Source: Amycolatopsis iheyensis
GTDB lineage: Bacteria; Actinomycetota; Actinomycetes; Mycobacteriales; Pseudonocardiaceae
NCBI RefSeq assembly: GCF_024703995.1
Contig: NZ_JAMXQV010000017.1
Span: 186,001-250,000, forward strand
DNA: 64,000 nt
Reading direction: 5' to 3'
The notes beneath the pieces were generated by a model. It saw only the letters and a program-made list of their open reading frames with translations. It made no database searches and was not told where the DNA came from. Within the stretch, counting starts at the first letter, position 1. Every line of letters begins with the position of its first letter. Made by a program: the position numbers and the translations under genes. This document shows positions 35,358 through 44,966 of the stretch, piece after piece.

Positions 35358-36310
35358 CAGGCCTTCCCCCCTCCGCCGCTCGCTCCGGAGCCGAACCGGA
35401 AGCCCAGCATCCGGCCCGCCCACTTGTTCTTCGTGGCCTCGCCGCGCGAGGTGCCGCGGGAGAAGCGCTTTTCGATCTGCATCTGGACCAGGGTCAACAC
35501 CGACGTCATGAACAGGTACCAGAGCGCGGCGACGATGAGCAGCGGCACCGTCTTCAGGTTCTGCGAGTAGATGGTCTGCGCCGCGACCATCAGCTCGAAG
35601 TACCCGATCGCCACGACCAGCGACGTCGTCTTCAGCATCGAGATCGTCTCGTTGCCGGTCGGCGGGATGATCACCCGCATGGCCTGCGGCAGGATGATCC
35701 GCCGCAGGGTCTTGGTGCGGTTCATCCCGAGCGCGCTCGCCGCTTCCAGCTGACCGTCGTCGACCGACTGGATGCCGCCGCGCACGATCTCCGCCATGTA
35801 CGCGGCTTCGTTGAGGCCGAGGCCCAGCAGCGACGCCGTGAACTGCGTGATCAGGACGTTGGTGTCCCAGCTGACGAACGTCGGCCCGAACGGGATGCCG
35901 AGCCCGATCCGCGAGTAGGCCAGGCCGAGGAAGTTCCAGATGATCAGCTGCGTGATCAGCGGCGTGCCGCGGAACAGCCAGATGTAGATGGCCGCCGCAC
36001 CCGAGGTCAGCGGGTTCGGCGACAGCCGCATGACGGCGAGCAGGATCCCGCCGATGATCCCGATCAGCATCGAGATCACCGTCAGGATCAGCGTGTTCTG
36101 CAGGCCGCGCAGGATCCGGTCGTCGAAGAGGTAGTCCCCGACGACCGGCCACTGCAGGGCGTCGTTCGTGATCACGCTGCGGACCACGATGAACGCCAGG
36201 AACAGGATGATCACCCCGGCCACCCAGCGCCCGTAGTGGCGCACCGGGACGGCCTTGATGGGCTCGGCGTCGATCGGCGCCTCGGGGGGAGGCGCTTCGG
36301 AGGAGCTCAC
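35357..36310 (-). CDS. Polar amino-acid ABC transporter, permease
   Basis: This 317-residue permease has about five to six membrane helices and the HisMQ-type coupling motif [24 protein letters not shown] (visible core [20 protein letters not shown]). An acidic N-terminal cytoplasmic tail precedes the first helix. A single permease gene suggests a homodimeric channel. It lies between the binding-protein gene (19 bases upstream) and the ATPase gene. Confidence 0.92.
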   Translation of the reverse strand: MSSSEAPPPEAPIDAEPIKAVPVRHYGRWVAGVIILFLAFIVVRSVITNDALQWPVVGDYLFDDRILRGLQNTLILTVISMLIGIIGGILLAVMRLSPNPLTSGAAAIYIWLFRGTPLITQLIIWNFLGLAYSRIGLGIPFGPTFVSWDTNVLITQFTASLLGLGLNEAAYMAEIVRGGIQSVDDGQLEAASALGMNRTKTLRRIILPQAMRVIIPPTGNETISMLKTTSLVVAIGYFELMVAAQTIYSQNLKTVPLLIVAALWYLFMTSVLTLVQMQIEKRFSRGTSRGEATKNKWAGRMLGFRFGSGASGGGGKA

Positions 36311-36329
36311 GAACTCAGTCCTTTTTGAC

Positions 36330-37268
36330 TCAGGAAGCCGGGTTGATCTCCGACTTGGTGACCGCGCCGGCCGCGGAGAGACCCCACTTGTCGAGGATCT
36401 TCTTGTACGCGCCGCTGTCGATCAGCTTCTGGACCGCGCCCTGGACGGCCTTGCCGAAGTCACCGCTGTTCTTGCCGAGCACGATGCCGTAGGGGGCGGT
36501 GTCGTAGGGCTCGCCGACGACCTCGAGCGCGCCGTTCGTCTGCTTCACCGCGTAGTCGACGACCGGCGAGTCGGCCAGCTCGGCCTGCACGCGCTTGGCG
36601 GTGAGGGCCAGGTTGACGTCGGTCTGCGCCTGCAGCTGCGTGATCTCGATGGCCGGCTTGCCGCCGCCGGTGCAGGCGGCGTTCTTCTTGTCGAGGTCCT
36701 CGACCTGGGTGGTGCCCTTCTGCACGGCGACCTTCTTGCCGCAGAGGTCGTCGACCTTGATGCCGTCCGGGTTGCCCTTCAGCACGCCCAGCGAGGTGCC
36801 GGCCTTGTAGTACGAGATCATGTCGACCGTCTGCAGCCGCTCGCTCGTGATGCTGAACGACGACATCGCCAGCTCGTACTTCTTCGAGCCGATGCCGGGG
36901 ATGATGCCGTCGAACGAGGCGTTCTGGAACTCCATCTGCACGCCGAGCACCTGGCCGATGGCGGTGCCGAGGTCGACGTCGAAGCCGGCCGCCTTGCCGT
37001 TGTCCTGGAACTCGTTCGGCGGGTAGCTCTGGTCCTGGCCGACCAGGATCTTGCCGTCGGACTTGACGTCGGCGGGGACCATGGCGGCGAGCGCGTCGTC
37101 CTTGGCGACCGTGCCCACGTCACCCGATCCGGTGCCGGGGGCGGCAGCCGAGCTGCTCGTGCCGACGTCGCCGGCGCCACTCCCGCCCGCGCCGCAGGCC
37201 ATGGTCATGCCGACCAGGGCGAACGCAGGCAGCAGGGCGAGCGCCTTGAGGTGGGTTGCTCGGGCCAC
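36330..37268 (-). CDS. Polar amino-acid ABC transporter, substrate-binding lipoprotein
   Basis: This 312-residue protein has a lipoprotein signal with lipobox TMAC, modified cysteine at about residue 25, then a Ser/Gly-rich linker. The mature part is a periplasmic-binding-protein type 2 fold of family 3 (GKILVGQDQSYPPNEFQDNG, GFDVDLGTAIGQVLG, and TQVEDLDKKN). It likely binds a glutamate-like or basic amino acid; the exact ligand is not clear. GTG 37268 follows GAGGAGTGACGAC. First gene of the operon. Confidence 0.92.
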   Translation of the reverse strand: MARATHLKALALLPAFALVGMTMACGAGGSGAGDVGTSSSAAAPGTGSGDVGTVAKDDALAAMVPADVKSDGKILVGQDQSYPPNEFQDNGKAAGFDVDLGTAIGQVLGVQMEFQNASFDGIIPGIGSKKYELAMSSFSITSERLQTVDMISYYKAGTSLGVLKGNPDGIKVDDLCGKKVAVQKGTTQVEDLDKKNAACTGGGKPAIEITQLQAQTDVNLALTAKRVQAELADSPVVDYAVKQTNGALEVVGEPYDTAPYGIVLGKNSGDFGKAVQGAVQKLIDSGAYKKILDKWGLSAAGAVTKSEINPAS

Positions 37269-37425
37269 GTCGTCACTCCTCGTAGTTCTCAGTTCGTGAG
37301 AGCACGCATATTGCCACTCATCCATACCAAAGCACAGCACTGTCGAGTTACAGCGACGTTTCGCACCGCGCCCACCAGCGGGCGAGTGTCGCGCATGAGG
37401 CCTCGTGTGAGTGAGGATGTCGTTC

Positions 37426-39075
37426 ATGAACCCCACCCCGCCTCGGCTGCCCCCGTCCGGTCGACGTGCGAGGAAGGTCACGACCCGCCGGATCACCCGG
37501 CCGGGCGCCCGGTTCGAGGGGTACCTCTCGCCGGAGCGGCCGCACGCCGGCGCCTACGACGAGATGTTCGCCCCGGACGGCACGGTCCGCGGCCCGTACC
37601 GCGCGCTGTACGAGTCGATCGCCGCGCTCGACGCGCACGACCTGCAGTCGCGGTCGCTGGCGCTGGACCGGGCGATGGTCGACCAGGGCATCACCTTCTC
37701 GCTGTCCGGGCAGGAGCGGCCGTTCCCGCTGGACCTGGTGCCGCGGGTGATCCAGGCGGCCGAATGGACGAAGCTCGAGCGCGGCGTCGCCCAGCGCGTC
37801 CGCGCGCTCGAGGCGTTCCTCGCCGACATCTACGGCGACCGGCAGATCCTGCGCGACGGCGTCCTGCCGCGGCGGCTGATCACCTCCTGTGAGCACTTCC
37901 AGCGGGAGGCGTTCGGCATCAACCCGCCGAACGGCGTGCGCATCCACGTGTCCGGGGTGGACCTGGTGCGCGACGAGGAGGGCACGTTCCGGGTGCTGGA
38001 GGACAACCTCCGCAACCCGTCCGGGGTGTCGTACGTGATGGAGAACCGGCGGACGATGGCCCGGGTCTTCCCCGACCTGTTCGCCCAGCACCGCGTCCGG
38101 CCGGTCGGCGACTACGCGTCGCACCTGCTGCGGGCGCTGCGCGCGGCGGCCGCGGCGAACGTCGCCGACCCGACGGTCGTCGTGCTCACCCCGGGCGTCT
38201 ACAACTCGGCGTACTTCGAGCACTCGCTGCTCGCGCGGCTGATGGGCGTCGAACTGGTCGAAGGCCGCGACATGTTCTGCCGCGACAACGTCGTCTACCT
38301 GCGGACCACCGAGGGTGAGCGCCAGGTCGACGTCATCTACCGGCGCATCGACGACGAGTTCCTCGACCCGGTGCACTACCGGCCGGACTCGGTGCTCGGC
38401 ATCGCCGGCGTGCTCAACGCGGCACGCGCGGGCAACGTCGTCGTCGCGAACGCCATCGGCAACGGCGTCGGCGACGACAAGCTCGTCTACACCTACGTGC
38501 CGGAGATGGTGAAGTACTACCTGAACGAGAAGCCGCTGCTGCCCAACGTGGACACCTTCCGGTGCTGGCTGCCGGACGAGTTCGAGCACGTCATGGCGCA
38601 CCTGGACGAGCTGGTCGTCAAGCCGGTCGAGGGCTCGGGCGGGTACGGGATCGTCTTCGGGCCCGAGGCGACGCCGGCGGAGCTGGCCGCGCTGCGGCGG
38701 AAGGTGCGGGCGAACCGGCGCGGCTGGATCGCGCAGCCGGTGGTCCAGCTCTCGACGGTGCCGGCCAAGGTCGACGACCGGCTCGCGCCGCGGCACGTCG
38801 ACCTGCGGCCGTTCGCCGTCAACGACGGCAAGGAGATCTTCGTGCTGCCCGGCGGGCTGACGCGGGTGGCGCTGCCGGAGGGCAGCCTGGTCGTCAACTC
38901 GTCGCAGGGCGGCGGGTCGAAGGACACGTGGGTGCTGGCCTCCCGGGCGTCGAGCGCCGAGCGGGAGCTGGAGCAGCCGGCGCTCGGCACGATGTCCACT
39001 GTGGACGGACTGGTCGCCGAGCAGGGACCGGAGCTGTCGTCGTCCCAGCAGCAGCAACAGCAGCAACAGGGTTAG
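37426..39075 (+). CDS. Circularly permuted ATP-grasp protein (type 2)
   Basis: The 549-residue protein matches the CP-ATPgrasp_2 family: YRALYESIAALDAHDL, GITFSL, RALEAFLADIYGDRQIL, VLEDNLRNPSGVSYV, and VVKPVEGSGGYGIVFGP. It is the standard first gene of a conserved unit with alpha-E and transglutaminase proteins; the likely chemistry is ATP-dependent ligation of a peptide or amide bond, product unknown. The C-terminus ends in a run of eight glutamines, encoded by alternating CAG and CAA. ATG 37426 has GAGG nine bases upstream; GTG 37411 and ATG 37417 are in frame. Confidence 0.88.
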   Translation: MNPTPPRLPPSGRRARKVTTRRITRPGARFEGYLSPERPHAGAYDEMFAPDGTVRGPYRALYESIAALDAHDLQSRSLALDRAMVDQGITFSLSGQERPFPLDLVPRVIQAAEWTKLERGVAQRVRALEAFLADIYGDRQILRDGVLPRRLITSCEHFQREAFGINPPNGVRIHVSGVDLVRDEEGTFRVLEDNLRNPSGVSYVMENRRTMARVFPDLFAQHRVRPVGDYASHLLRALRAAAAANVADPTVVVLTPGVYNSAYFEHSLLARLMGVELVEGRDMFCRDNVVYLRTTEGERQVDVIYRRIDDEFLDPVHYRPDSVLGIAGVLNAARAGNVVVANAIGNGVGDDKLVYTYVPEMVKYYLNEKPLLPNVDTFRCWLPDEFEHVMAHLDELVVKPVEGSGGYGIVFGPEATPAELAALRRKVRANRRGWIAQPVVQLSTVPAKVDDRLAPRHVDLRPFAVNDGKEIFVLPGGLTRVALPEGSLVVNSSQGGGSKDTWVLASRASSAERELEQPALGTMSTVDGLVAEQGPELSSSQQQQQQQQG

Positions 39076-39085
39076 GGAGGTTCGA

Positions 39086-40033
39086 ATGCTCGCACGCAAC
39101 GCGGAGTCGCTGTACTGGATCGGCCGGTACGTCGAACGCGCCGACGACACCTCCCGGATCCTCAACGTCTCGGTCCACCAGCTGCTGGAAGACGCGACCG
39201 TGGACTCGGACTACGCGAGCCGGCAGCTCCTGGCCGTCCTGGGCATCGACACGCCCGACGGCGACGCCCTGGACGTCTGGAAGCTGACCGAGCTGGTGGC
39301 GTACGCGAAGGACAACCCGGCGTCGATCGTCGGCTCGATCAACTCGGCACGCGAGAACACGCGCGGCGCGCGCGAAGTCGTCTCGACCGAGCTGTGGGAA
39401 TGCCTGAACGCGACGTGGAACGCGGTGCCCGACCGGCAGCGTTACGCGCGGCGCGCGGGGCCGCACGCGTTCCTGTCGTTCGTGGAGGAGCGCGCGGCGA
39501 TGTTCGCCGGGCTCGCCGACTCGACGATGTCACGCGACGACGGCTGGCTGTTCATGGTGCTCGGCCGGTCGATCGAACGCGCCGACATGGTGGTGCGGCT
39601 GCTGCTGTCCCGGGTCGCGGACCGCGCGTCGTCGCCGGGCTGGATCACGGTGCTGCGCTCGGCCGGCGCGCAGGACACCTATCTCCGGACGTACCGAGGC
39701 GCGTTGGACGCCGGGCGCGTCGTGCAGTTCCTGTTGCGGGACACGCTGTTCCCGCGTTCGGTGTTCCACGCGCTGCGGCAGGCCGAGGACTGCCTGCAGC
39801 GGCTCGACCCGGGTGGCGGCTCGCGCAGCAATGAGAAGTCCGAGGCGTTGCGCCAGCTCGGCCGGGCCCGCAGCGAGCTGGAGTTCCTGCGCGCGTCGGA
39901 CCTGCTCACCAACCTGCCGGGGCGGCTCGGGGCGTTGCAGACGTCGATCAAGGAGATCGGGGAAGCGGTGTCGTTGCAGTACTTCAGCACGTCGCCGTGG
40001 GTGGCGTGGAGCGGTGCGGAGGTTTCGCTGTGA
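39086..40033 (+). CDS. Alpha-E domain-containing protein
   Basis: This 315-residue all-helical protein begins MLARNAESLYWIGRYVERAD, the alpha-E domain signature, and contains GRSIERADMVVRLLL, the second ExAD-like repeat. Alpha-E proteins always accompany CP-ATP-grasp and transglutaminase genes; their role is unproven, perhaps as amino-group carrier or structural partner. It starts ten bases after the ATP-grasp gene, with GGAGG nearby, and overlaps the transglutaminase start by GTGA. Confidence 0.9.
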   Translation: MLARNAESLYWIGRYVERADDTSRILNVSVHQLLEDATVDSDYASRQLLAVLGIDTPDGDALDVWKLTELVAYAKDNPASIVGSINSARENTRGAREVVSTELWECLNATWNAVPDRQRYARRAGPHAFLSFVEERAAMFAGLADSTMSRDDGWLFMVLGRSIERADMVVRLLLSRVADRASSPGWITVLRSAGAQDTYLRTYRGALDAGRVVQFLLRDTLFPRSVFHALRQAEDCLQRLDPGGGSRSNEKSEALRQLGRARSELEFLRASDLLTNLPGRLGALQTSIKEIGEAVSLQYFSTSPWVAWSGAEVSL

Positions 40034-40872
40034 CGTGGCAGCTGCGGGTGGCGCACCGCACGGGGTACCGGTACGCGACGCCGGCGACGCAGTCGTACAA
40101 CGAGGCCCGGCTGACGCCGCGGTCGGACCGCCGCCAGACGACGGTGGCGACGCGCATCGAGACGACCCCCGCGACCCGCGCGTACCGGTACACGGACTAC
40201 TGGGGCACGGTCGTGACGTCGTTCGACCTGCACGCACCGCACACGGAGTTCACGGTGCTGGCGACGTCGGTGGTCGAGACGGCGGACGAAGCCGAGCCGA
40301 TCCGCACGGCGTCGTGGCCGGACCTGCGTTCGGACACGGTCGTCGACCACCGCACGGAGTACCTGACGCCGACGGACTACACGCCGCGTGATGCCGCGCT
40401 GGCCCGCGAGGCCCGCTCGTTGCGGCGCGGGCTGGATCCGGCGGAGTCGGTGCTGGCGGTGTGCGAGTGGGTGCACAAGCAGCTGAAGTACCAGCCGGGA
40501 ACGACGGGCGTGCACTCGACGGCGACGGACGCGTGGAAGGCACGCGAAGGGGTTTGCCAGGACTTCGCGCACGTGACGCTGGTGATGTTGCGGGCGATCG
40601 GGGTGCCGGCCCGGTACGTTTCGGGGTACTTGCACACGAAGCCGGACGCGAAGCTCGGCGAGGTGGTCGAGGGCGAGTCACATGCCTGGGTCGATGTCTG
40701 GACCGGCGGGTGGTGGGCCTACGACCCGACGAACGCCATCGCGGTGGGGCCGCGGCACGTGTGGGTGGCGATGGGGCGGGACTATGCGGATGTGGCGCCG
40801 TTGAAGGGGATCTTCACCGGGGGTGGGCAGTCGACCTTGGACGTCTCGGTCCACCTGACCCGGCTGGCCTAG
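40030..40872 (+). CDS. Transglutaminase-like cysteine protease family protein
   Basis: This 280-residue protein has the bacterial transglutaminase N-terminal domain (LRVAHRTGYRYATPATQSYNEAR) and then the catalytic core: cysteine in EGVCQDFAHV, histidine in ESHAWVDVW and aspartate in YDPTNA, an intact triad. It completes the ATP-grasp/alpha-E/transglutaminase module, in which it may cleave or form the amide bond made by the ATP-grasp protein. GTG 40030 overlaps the alpha-E stop. A very strong hairpin follows directly. Confidence 0.9.
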   Translation: MTWQLRVAHRTGYRYATPATQSYNEARLTPRSDRRQTTVATRIETTPATRAYRYTDYWGTVVTSFDLHAPHTEFTVLATSVVETADEAEPIRTASWPDLRSDTVVDHRTEYLTPTDYTPRDAALAREARSLRRGLDPAESVLAVCEWVHKQLKYQPGTTGVHSTATDAWKAREGVCQDFAHVTLVMLRAIGVPARYVSGYLHTKPDAKLGEVVEGESHAWVDVWTGGWWAYDPTNAIAVGPRHVWVAMGRDYADVAPLKGIFTGGGQSTLDVSVHLTRLA

Positions 40873-40955
40873 CGCCCCAATGTGGCCTTGGTTGCGTCTG
40901 ACGCACCCAATGTGGCCTTCGGTGCGTCTCACGCACCGAAGGCCACATTGGGGCG
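40873..40955. terminator. Long nested hairpin between convergent genes
   Basis: A perfect 22-base-pair stem (40906-40927 with 40931-40952) closes on a three-base CTC loop. A second copy of the left arm (CAATGTGGCCTT, from 40878) allows an alternative 17-base-pair stem (40873-40889 with 40939-40955). It sits exactly between the convergent transglutaminase and dipeptidase genes and can end transcription from both sides. The left half is a tandem repeat of a unit of about 31 bases. Confidence 0.8.
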
Positions 40956-40959
40956 TTCG

Positions 40960-42390
40960 TCAGCCTCGGGCGTGCGCGTCCAGGATGTGCGCGACGGCCT
41001 CGGTGACCTGCTGCGCGTAGTCCAGGTGCAGCCACTCGTCCGGCACGTGGATGTTCGAGTCGGCCCCGCAGGCGCCGGTGACCAGGAACTGCGCCTCCGG
41101 GTACTTGCGCGAGAGCAGGCCCATGAACGGGATCGACCCGCCCATGCCGGTCGCGCGGTGCGGGCGGCCGAAGACCTCGTCGCTGACCGTGCGCAGGGCC
41201 GCCGTCAGCCACGGCGCCTCGGTCGGCGCGTTCCAGCCGTCCTCCGCCTGCGGGTTGTCGCCGAAGGTGACCTTCGCGCCGTACGGCACGTCCGTGGTCA
41301 GCGCCTTCTTGACGGCTTCGAGGCCCTTCTCGGCGTCGGCCGTCGGCGGGAGCCGGAAGCTCAGCGTCAACGTCGTGCTCTCGCGGAGCACGTTGCCCGC
41401 GTCGGCCGGCTTGGGGAAGCCGTCGGCGCCGATGATCGACAGCGTCGGGCGCCAGGTGTTGTTGAGGGCCAGCTCCAGCGCGTCTTCGGTGATCACCCGG
41501 CCGCCCTCGACCAGCGGGAACGCCTCGGCCAGCGCCCCCGGGAAGTCCTGCGAGACGGCCTTGAGCTCCGACAGCCGGTTCGCCGGGACGTCGACCTTGA
41601 GCTCGTCGAGCAGCAGTTCCCCGGTCGCGCTGTCCTCGAGCCGCTCGAGCAGCTTCCGCAGGACGCGGAAAGAGCTCGCGACGACACCGCTGGCGACGCC
41701 GGAGTGCTGCGCCGAGCCCAGCAGCTGCACGGTGACGTCGAGGTGCAGCATCCCGCGCAGGCTCGTGACCAGCCACAACCGCTCGTAGTCGCTGCCGCCG
41801 GCGTCGAGGCAGACCACCAGCGAGACGTCGCCGATGCGGTCGGCCAGGTGGTCGACGTACGCGGGCAGGTCGGGGCTGCCGGACTCCTCGCCGGTCTCCA
41901 GCAGCACGACGATGCGGGCGTGCTCGCCGCCGGCCGCGTGCACGGCTTCGATCGCCGTCGTCGCCGCGTAGCCGGAGTAGCCGTCGTCGACGGAGCCGCG
42001 GCCGTAGAGCCGGCCGTCGCGGATCACCGGCGTCCACGGGTCGAGGCCCTCGGACCAGCCGCCCACCGGGGGCTGCTTGTCGAGGTGGCCGTACATCAGG
42101 ACGGTGCCCTTGTCCGCCGCGCCCGGGGTCGCCGGGACGTCGACGAGCAGCAGCGGGGTGCGGTCTTCGAGCTGCACGACGTCCAGGGTCGCGCCGGGCA
42201 GGTCGCGCGCGGCGATCCACTCGCGGACGTGGTCGACGGCCGCGGCGAGGTGACCGCTCTTCGCCCACTCGGCGTCGAAGGCCGGGGACAAGGCGGGGAT
42301 GGCCACCAGCCCGGACAGGCTCGGGATGACGTCGCCGGTCCACGACGTCACGACGGATTCACGAACGGATTTCTGCTCCACGAGAGCCAT
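40960..42390 (-). CDS. M20 family dipeptidase
   Basis: The 476-residue metallopeptidase has the first metal motif VLMYGHLDKQP, the catalytic acidic pair LLETGEESGSP, and LYGRGSVDDGYSG, LGSAQHSG with the lid-domain histidine, and TGACGADSNIHVPDEWL with the last metal ligand. It matches the cytosolic CNDP/PepV-like dipeptidases that cleave short peptides with two divalent metals. It is single on its strand. The start ATG 42390 is followed by ALVEQKSVRESV. Confidence 0.9.
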   Translation of the reverse strand: MALVEQKSVRESVVTSWTGDVIPSLSGLVAIPALSPAFDAEWAKSGHLAAAVDHVREWIAARDLPGATLDVVQLEDRTPLLLVDVPATPGAADKGTVLMYGHLDKQPPVGGWSEGLDPWTPVIRDGRLYGRGSVDDGYSGYAATTAIEAVHAAGGEHARIVVLLETGEESGSPDLPAYVDHLADRIGDVSLVVCLDAGGSDYERLWLVTSLRGMLHLDVTVQLLGSAQHSGVASGVVASSFRVLRKLLERLEDSATGELLLDELKVDVPANRLSELKAVSQDFPGALAEAFPLVEGGRVITEDALELALNNTWRPTLSIIGADGFPKPADAGNVLRESTTLTLSFRLPPTADAEKGLEAVKKALTTDVPYGAKVTFGDNPQAEDGWNAPTEAPWLTAALRTVSDEVFGRPHRATGMGGSIPFMGLLSRKYPEAQFLVTGACGADSNIHVPDEWLHLDYAQQVTEAVAHILDAHARG

Positions 42391-42752
42391 CGTGCCACGG
42401 GCGTTCCGGCGTGCGGCACATCACAACGTCGTACCCGATGTGGGTGATCACGCCAGGTCCGTGCCGGGTGGCCACGCGGCCACGCCTGGTGAGCGCGCGG
42501 ACCGGCTCCCTACTCTCGTAGGTCCGATGCTCGGGCTTCCAAACGTTTTGCCTGTTCAGACCCCCTTTCTCAGCAACAAATCAGCATCCGTGACTCACCA
42601 AAGCGCGGACCTTCGTGCCAGGATGTCGGCGTGAACCGTCAACGCCGACGGTGACCGAGCGCTTCGGACCCGATGCGCTGGTCCCCGCCGGTGCAGTCGC
42701 TGTGGTCGCCACAAGCGGCCGCCAGAGGCACCGACACCGAGGAGTACTGCGC
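42391..42752. promoter_or_regulatory. Divergent promoter region with possible 7-codon leader peptide
   Basis: This 362-base gap separates the dipeptidase and the E1 alpha gene. It contains a possible tiny frame at 42631-42654, GTG-started, coding MNRQRRR, with AGGA about eight bases upstream, and an inverted repeat CCGTC, AACGCC, GACGG (42636-42651) over the same codons. Arg codons stand at four of seven positions. This could be a leader peptide of the dehydrogenase operon. Nothing else recognisable. Confidence 0.3.
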
Positions 42753-43958
42753 ATGCCGTCCGAACAGTGGACGCACCCGGAGCCTGGAGACGGGCCGGCC
42801 GCCGTAGCGGCCCAGCCTTCCCCCGAGCAGGTGATCGCCGGATTGCGGGCAACCAGCGAAGGTGGCGCTGAGCTGACTCAGCTGCTCACCCCCGAAGGCG
42901 AACGGGTCCCCTCGCCCCAGTTCGACAAGTACGTCGAGGACGTCGACGCCGAAGCGCTGCGCGGCCTCTACCGCGACATGGTGCTGGTGCGCCGCGCCGA
43001 CCGCGAAGCGAACGCCATGCAGCGCCAGGGCCAGCTCGGCATCTGGGTCCCGCTGCTCGGCCAGGAAGCCGCGCAGATCGGCTCGGGCCGGGCGCTCAAG
43101 AAGAACGACATGGCGTTCCCCAGCTACCGCGAACACGGTGTCGCGTACGCGCGCGGGGTCGACATGAAGGACCTGCTGGGCATCTTCCGCTGCACCGACC
43201 ACAGTGGCTGGGACTACCAGGGCACGGGCTTCCACCCGTACACCATCGTGATCGGCAACCAGGTGCTCAACGCCGCCGGCTACGCGATGGGGCAGAAGTT
43301 CGAGGGCAAGGTCGGCGACGACGACGGCGAAGCCACCATCTGCTACTTCGGTGACGGAGCGACTTCGCAGGGCGATGTCCACGAAGGATTCGTCTGGGCC
43401 GCGGTCTACGACGCGCCGCTGGTGTTCTTCTGCCAGAACAACCAGTGGGCGATCTCCGAGCCGACCGAGCGCCAGTCGCGCCTGCCGCTGTACCAGCGCG
43501 CCCGCGGCTACGGCTTCCCCGGCATCCGCGTCGACGGCAACGACGTCCTCGCGTGCCTCGCGGTGTCGCGCTGGGCGCTCGACGAGTGCCGCCACGGCAA
43601 CGGGCCCGTCCTGATCGAGGCGTTCACCTACCGGATGGACGCGCACACGACCACCGACGACCCGACCCGCTACCGGCTCTCCGACGAGCTGGAGGAGTGG
43701 AAGCTCAAGGACCCGATCGAACGCGTCCGGGCGTTCCTGGCCCGCAACGGCTACGCCGACCACGACTTCTTCGACCAGGTCCAGGCCGAGGCCGACGCCT
43801 TCGCGGCCGACCTGCGCGAATACACGTTCAACATGCCGGAGCCGCCGCCGGAGCGGATCTTCAGCAACGTCTACGCCGAGGGCAACCCGGTGCTGGACGC
43901 GCAGCGCGAAGAGTTCCTGTCCTACCTCGACGGCTTCGCAACGGCGGGTGAGCACTGA
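42753..43958 (+). CDS. bkdA: 2-oxoacid dehydrogenase E1 component, alpha subunit
   Basis: This 401-residue protein is an E1 alpha of the split type. The thiamine-diphosphate motif is YFGDGATSQGDVHEGF with the following VFFCQNNQWAIS. The phosphorylation-loop-like region MDAHTTTDDPTRYR is present. Pyruvate dehydrogenase E1 in actinomycetes is usually one AceE chain, so this heterotetrameric E1 more likely handles branched-chain 2-oxoacids; I cannot exclude pyruvate. ATG 42753 has GAGGAG upstream. First gene of a three-gene operon. Confidence 0.87.
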   Translation: MPSEQWTHPEPGDGPAAVAAQPSPEQVIAGLRATSEGGAELTQLLTPEGERVPSPQFDKYVEDVDAEALRGLYRDMVLVRRADREANAMQRQGQLGIWVPLLGQEAAQIGSGRALKKNDMAFPSYREHGVAYARGVDMKDLLGIFRCTDHSGWDYQGTGFHPYTIVIGNQVLNAAGYAMGQKFEGKVGDDDGEATICYFGDGATSQGDVHEGFVWAAVYDAPLVFFCQNNQWAISEPTERQSRLPLYQRARGYGFPGIRVDGNDVLACLAVSRWALDECRHGNGPVLIEAFTYRMDAHTTTDDPTRYRLSDELEEWKLKDPIERVRAFLARNGYADHDFFDQVQAEADAFAADLREYTFNMPEPPPERIFSNVYAEGNPVLDAQREEFLSYLDGFATAGEH

Positions 43959-44950
43959 TGACCGACCTCCAGAAACTCACCATCGGCAAGGCGCTCAACC
44001 TCGGCCTGCGCCGCGCGATGGAAGAAGACCCCAAGGTCCTGATCATGGGTGAGGACGTCGGCAAGCTCGGCGGCGTCTTCCGGATCACCGACGGCCTCCA
44101 GAAGGACTTCGGCGAACAGCGCGTGCTGGACACGCCGCTGGCGGAGTCCGGCATCATCGGCACCGCGGTCGGCCTGGCCGTGCGCGGCTTCCGGCCGGTC
44201 TGCGAGATCCAGTTCGAGGGCTTCATCTTCCCCGGCTTCGACCAGATTTCGTCGCAGCTGGCGAAGCTGCACTACCGGACGCAGGGCAAGGTCAAGATGC
44301 CCGTCGTGATCCGGGTGCCGTTCGGCGGCGGGATCGGCGCGGTCGAGCACCACTCGGAGTCGCCGGAGTCGCTGTTCGCGCACATCCCCGGCCTCAAGGT
44401 CGTGTCCATTTCGAACGCCGTCGACGCGTACTGGGGCATCCAGGAAGCGATCAAGTCGGACGACCCGATCCTGTTCTTCGAGCCGAAGCGGCTGTACCAC
44501 TCGGGTGCGCTGCGCGCGGAGATCGACGTCGCGGGCCCGCCGCAGAAGATGACCTCCTCGCAGGTCGTGCGCGAAGGCACGACGGCGACGGTCGTCGCGT
44601 ACGGGCCTTCGGTGAAGGTCGCGCTCGACGCGGCCGCCGCGGCGGAGGACGAGGGCAAGTCCCTCGAGGTCATCGACCTGCGCACGCTCTCGCCGCTGGA
44701 CCTCGGCCCGGTGTTCGAGTCGGTCCGCAAGACCGGCCGGCTGATCGCGCTGTCGGAGGCGCCGTCCGAGTCGTCGCTGACGTCGGAGATCGCGGCGCGT
44801 GTCCAGCAGGAGTGCTTCTACTCGCTGGAAGCGCCCGTCCTCCGGGTGACCGGGTTCGACACGCCGTACCCGCCGGCCAAGCTCGAGGAGCACTACCTCC
44901 CCGACCTGGACCGCGTGCTGCACGCCGTCGACCGCTCGCTCGCCTGGTAA
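43958..44950 (+). CDS. bkdB: 2-oxoacid dehydrogenase E1 component, beta subunit
   Basis: This 330-residue protein is the E1 beta partner: LTIGKALNLGLRRAMEEDP, GEDVGKLGGVFRITDGL, and DTPLAESGIIGTAVGLA are the family blocks, and LIALSEAPSESSL is in the C-terminal domain. It forms the alpha2-beta2 E1 that decarboxylates the 2-oxoacid and reductively acylates lipoyl-E2. The start ATG shares its first base with the alpha-subunit stop, so the two are translated together. Confidence 0.9.
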   Translation: MTDLQKLTIGKALNLGLRRAMEEDPKVLIMGEDVGKLGGVFRITDGLQKDFGEQRVLDTPLAESGIIGTAVGLAVRGFRPVCEIQFEGFIFPGFDQISSQLAKLHYRTQGKVKMPVVIRVPFGGGIGAVEHHSESPESLFAHIPGLKVVSISNAVDAYWGIQEAIKSDDPILFFEPKRLYHSGALRAEIDVAGPPQKMTSSQVVREGTTATVVAYGPSVKVALDAAAAAEDEGKSLEVIDLRTLSPLDLGPVFESVRKTGRLIALSEAPSESSLTSEIAARVQQECFYSLEAPVLRVTGFDTPYPPAKLEEHYLPDLDRVLHAVDRSLAW

Positions 44951-44966
44951 GGGGGATTTCCGCGCA

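Noticed and set aside
40882-42447. Plus-strand open frame opposite the M20 dipeptidase
   Set aside because: It has no recognisable domain; the minus strand carries complete metal-binding motifs.
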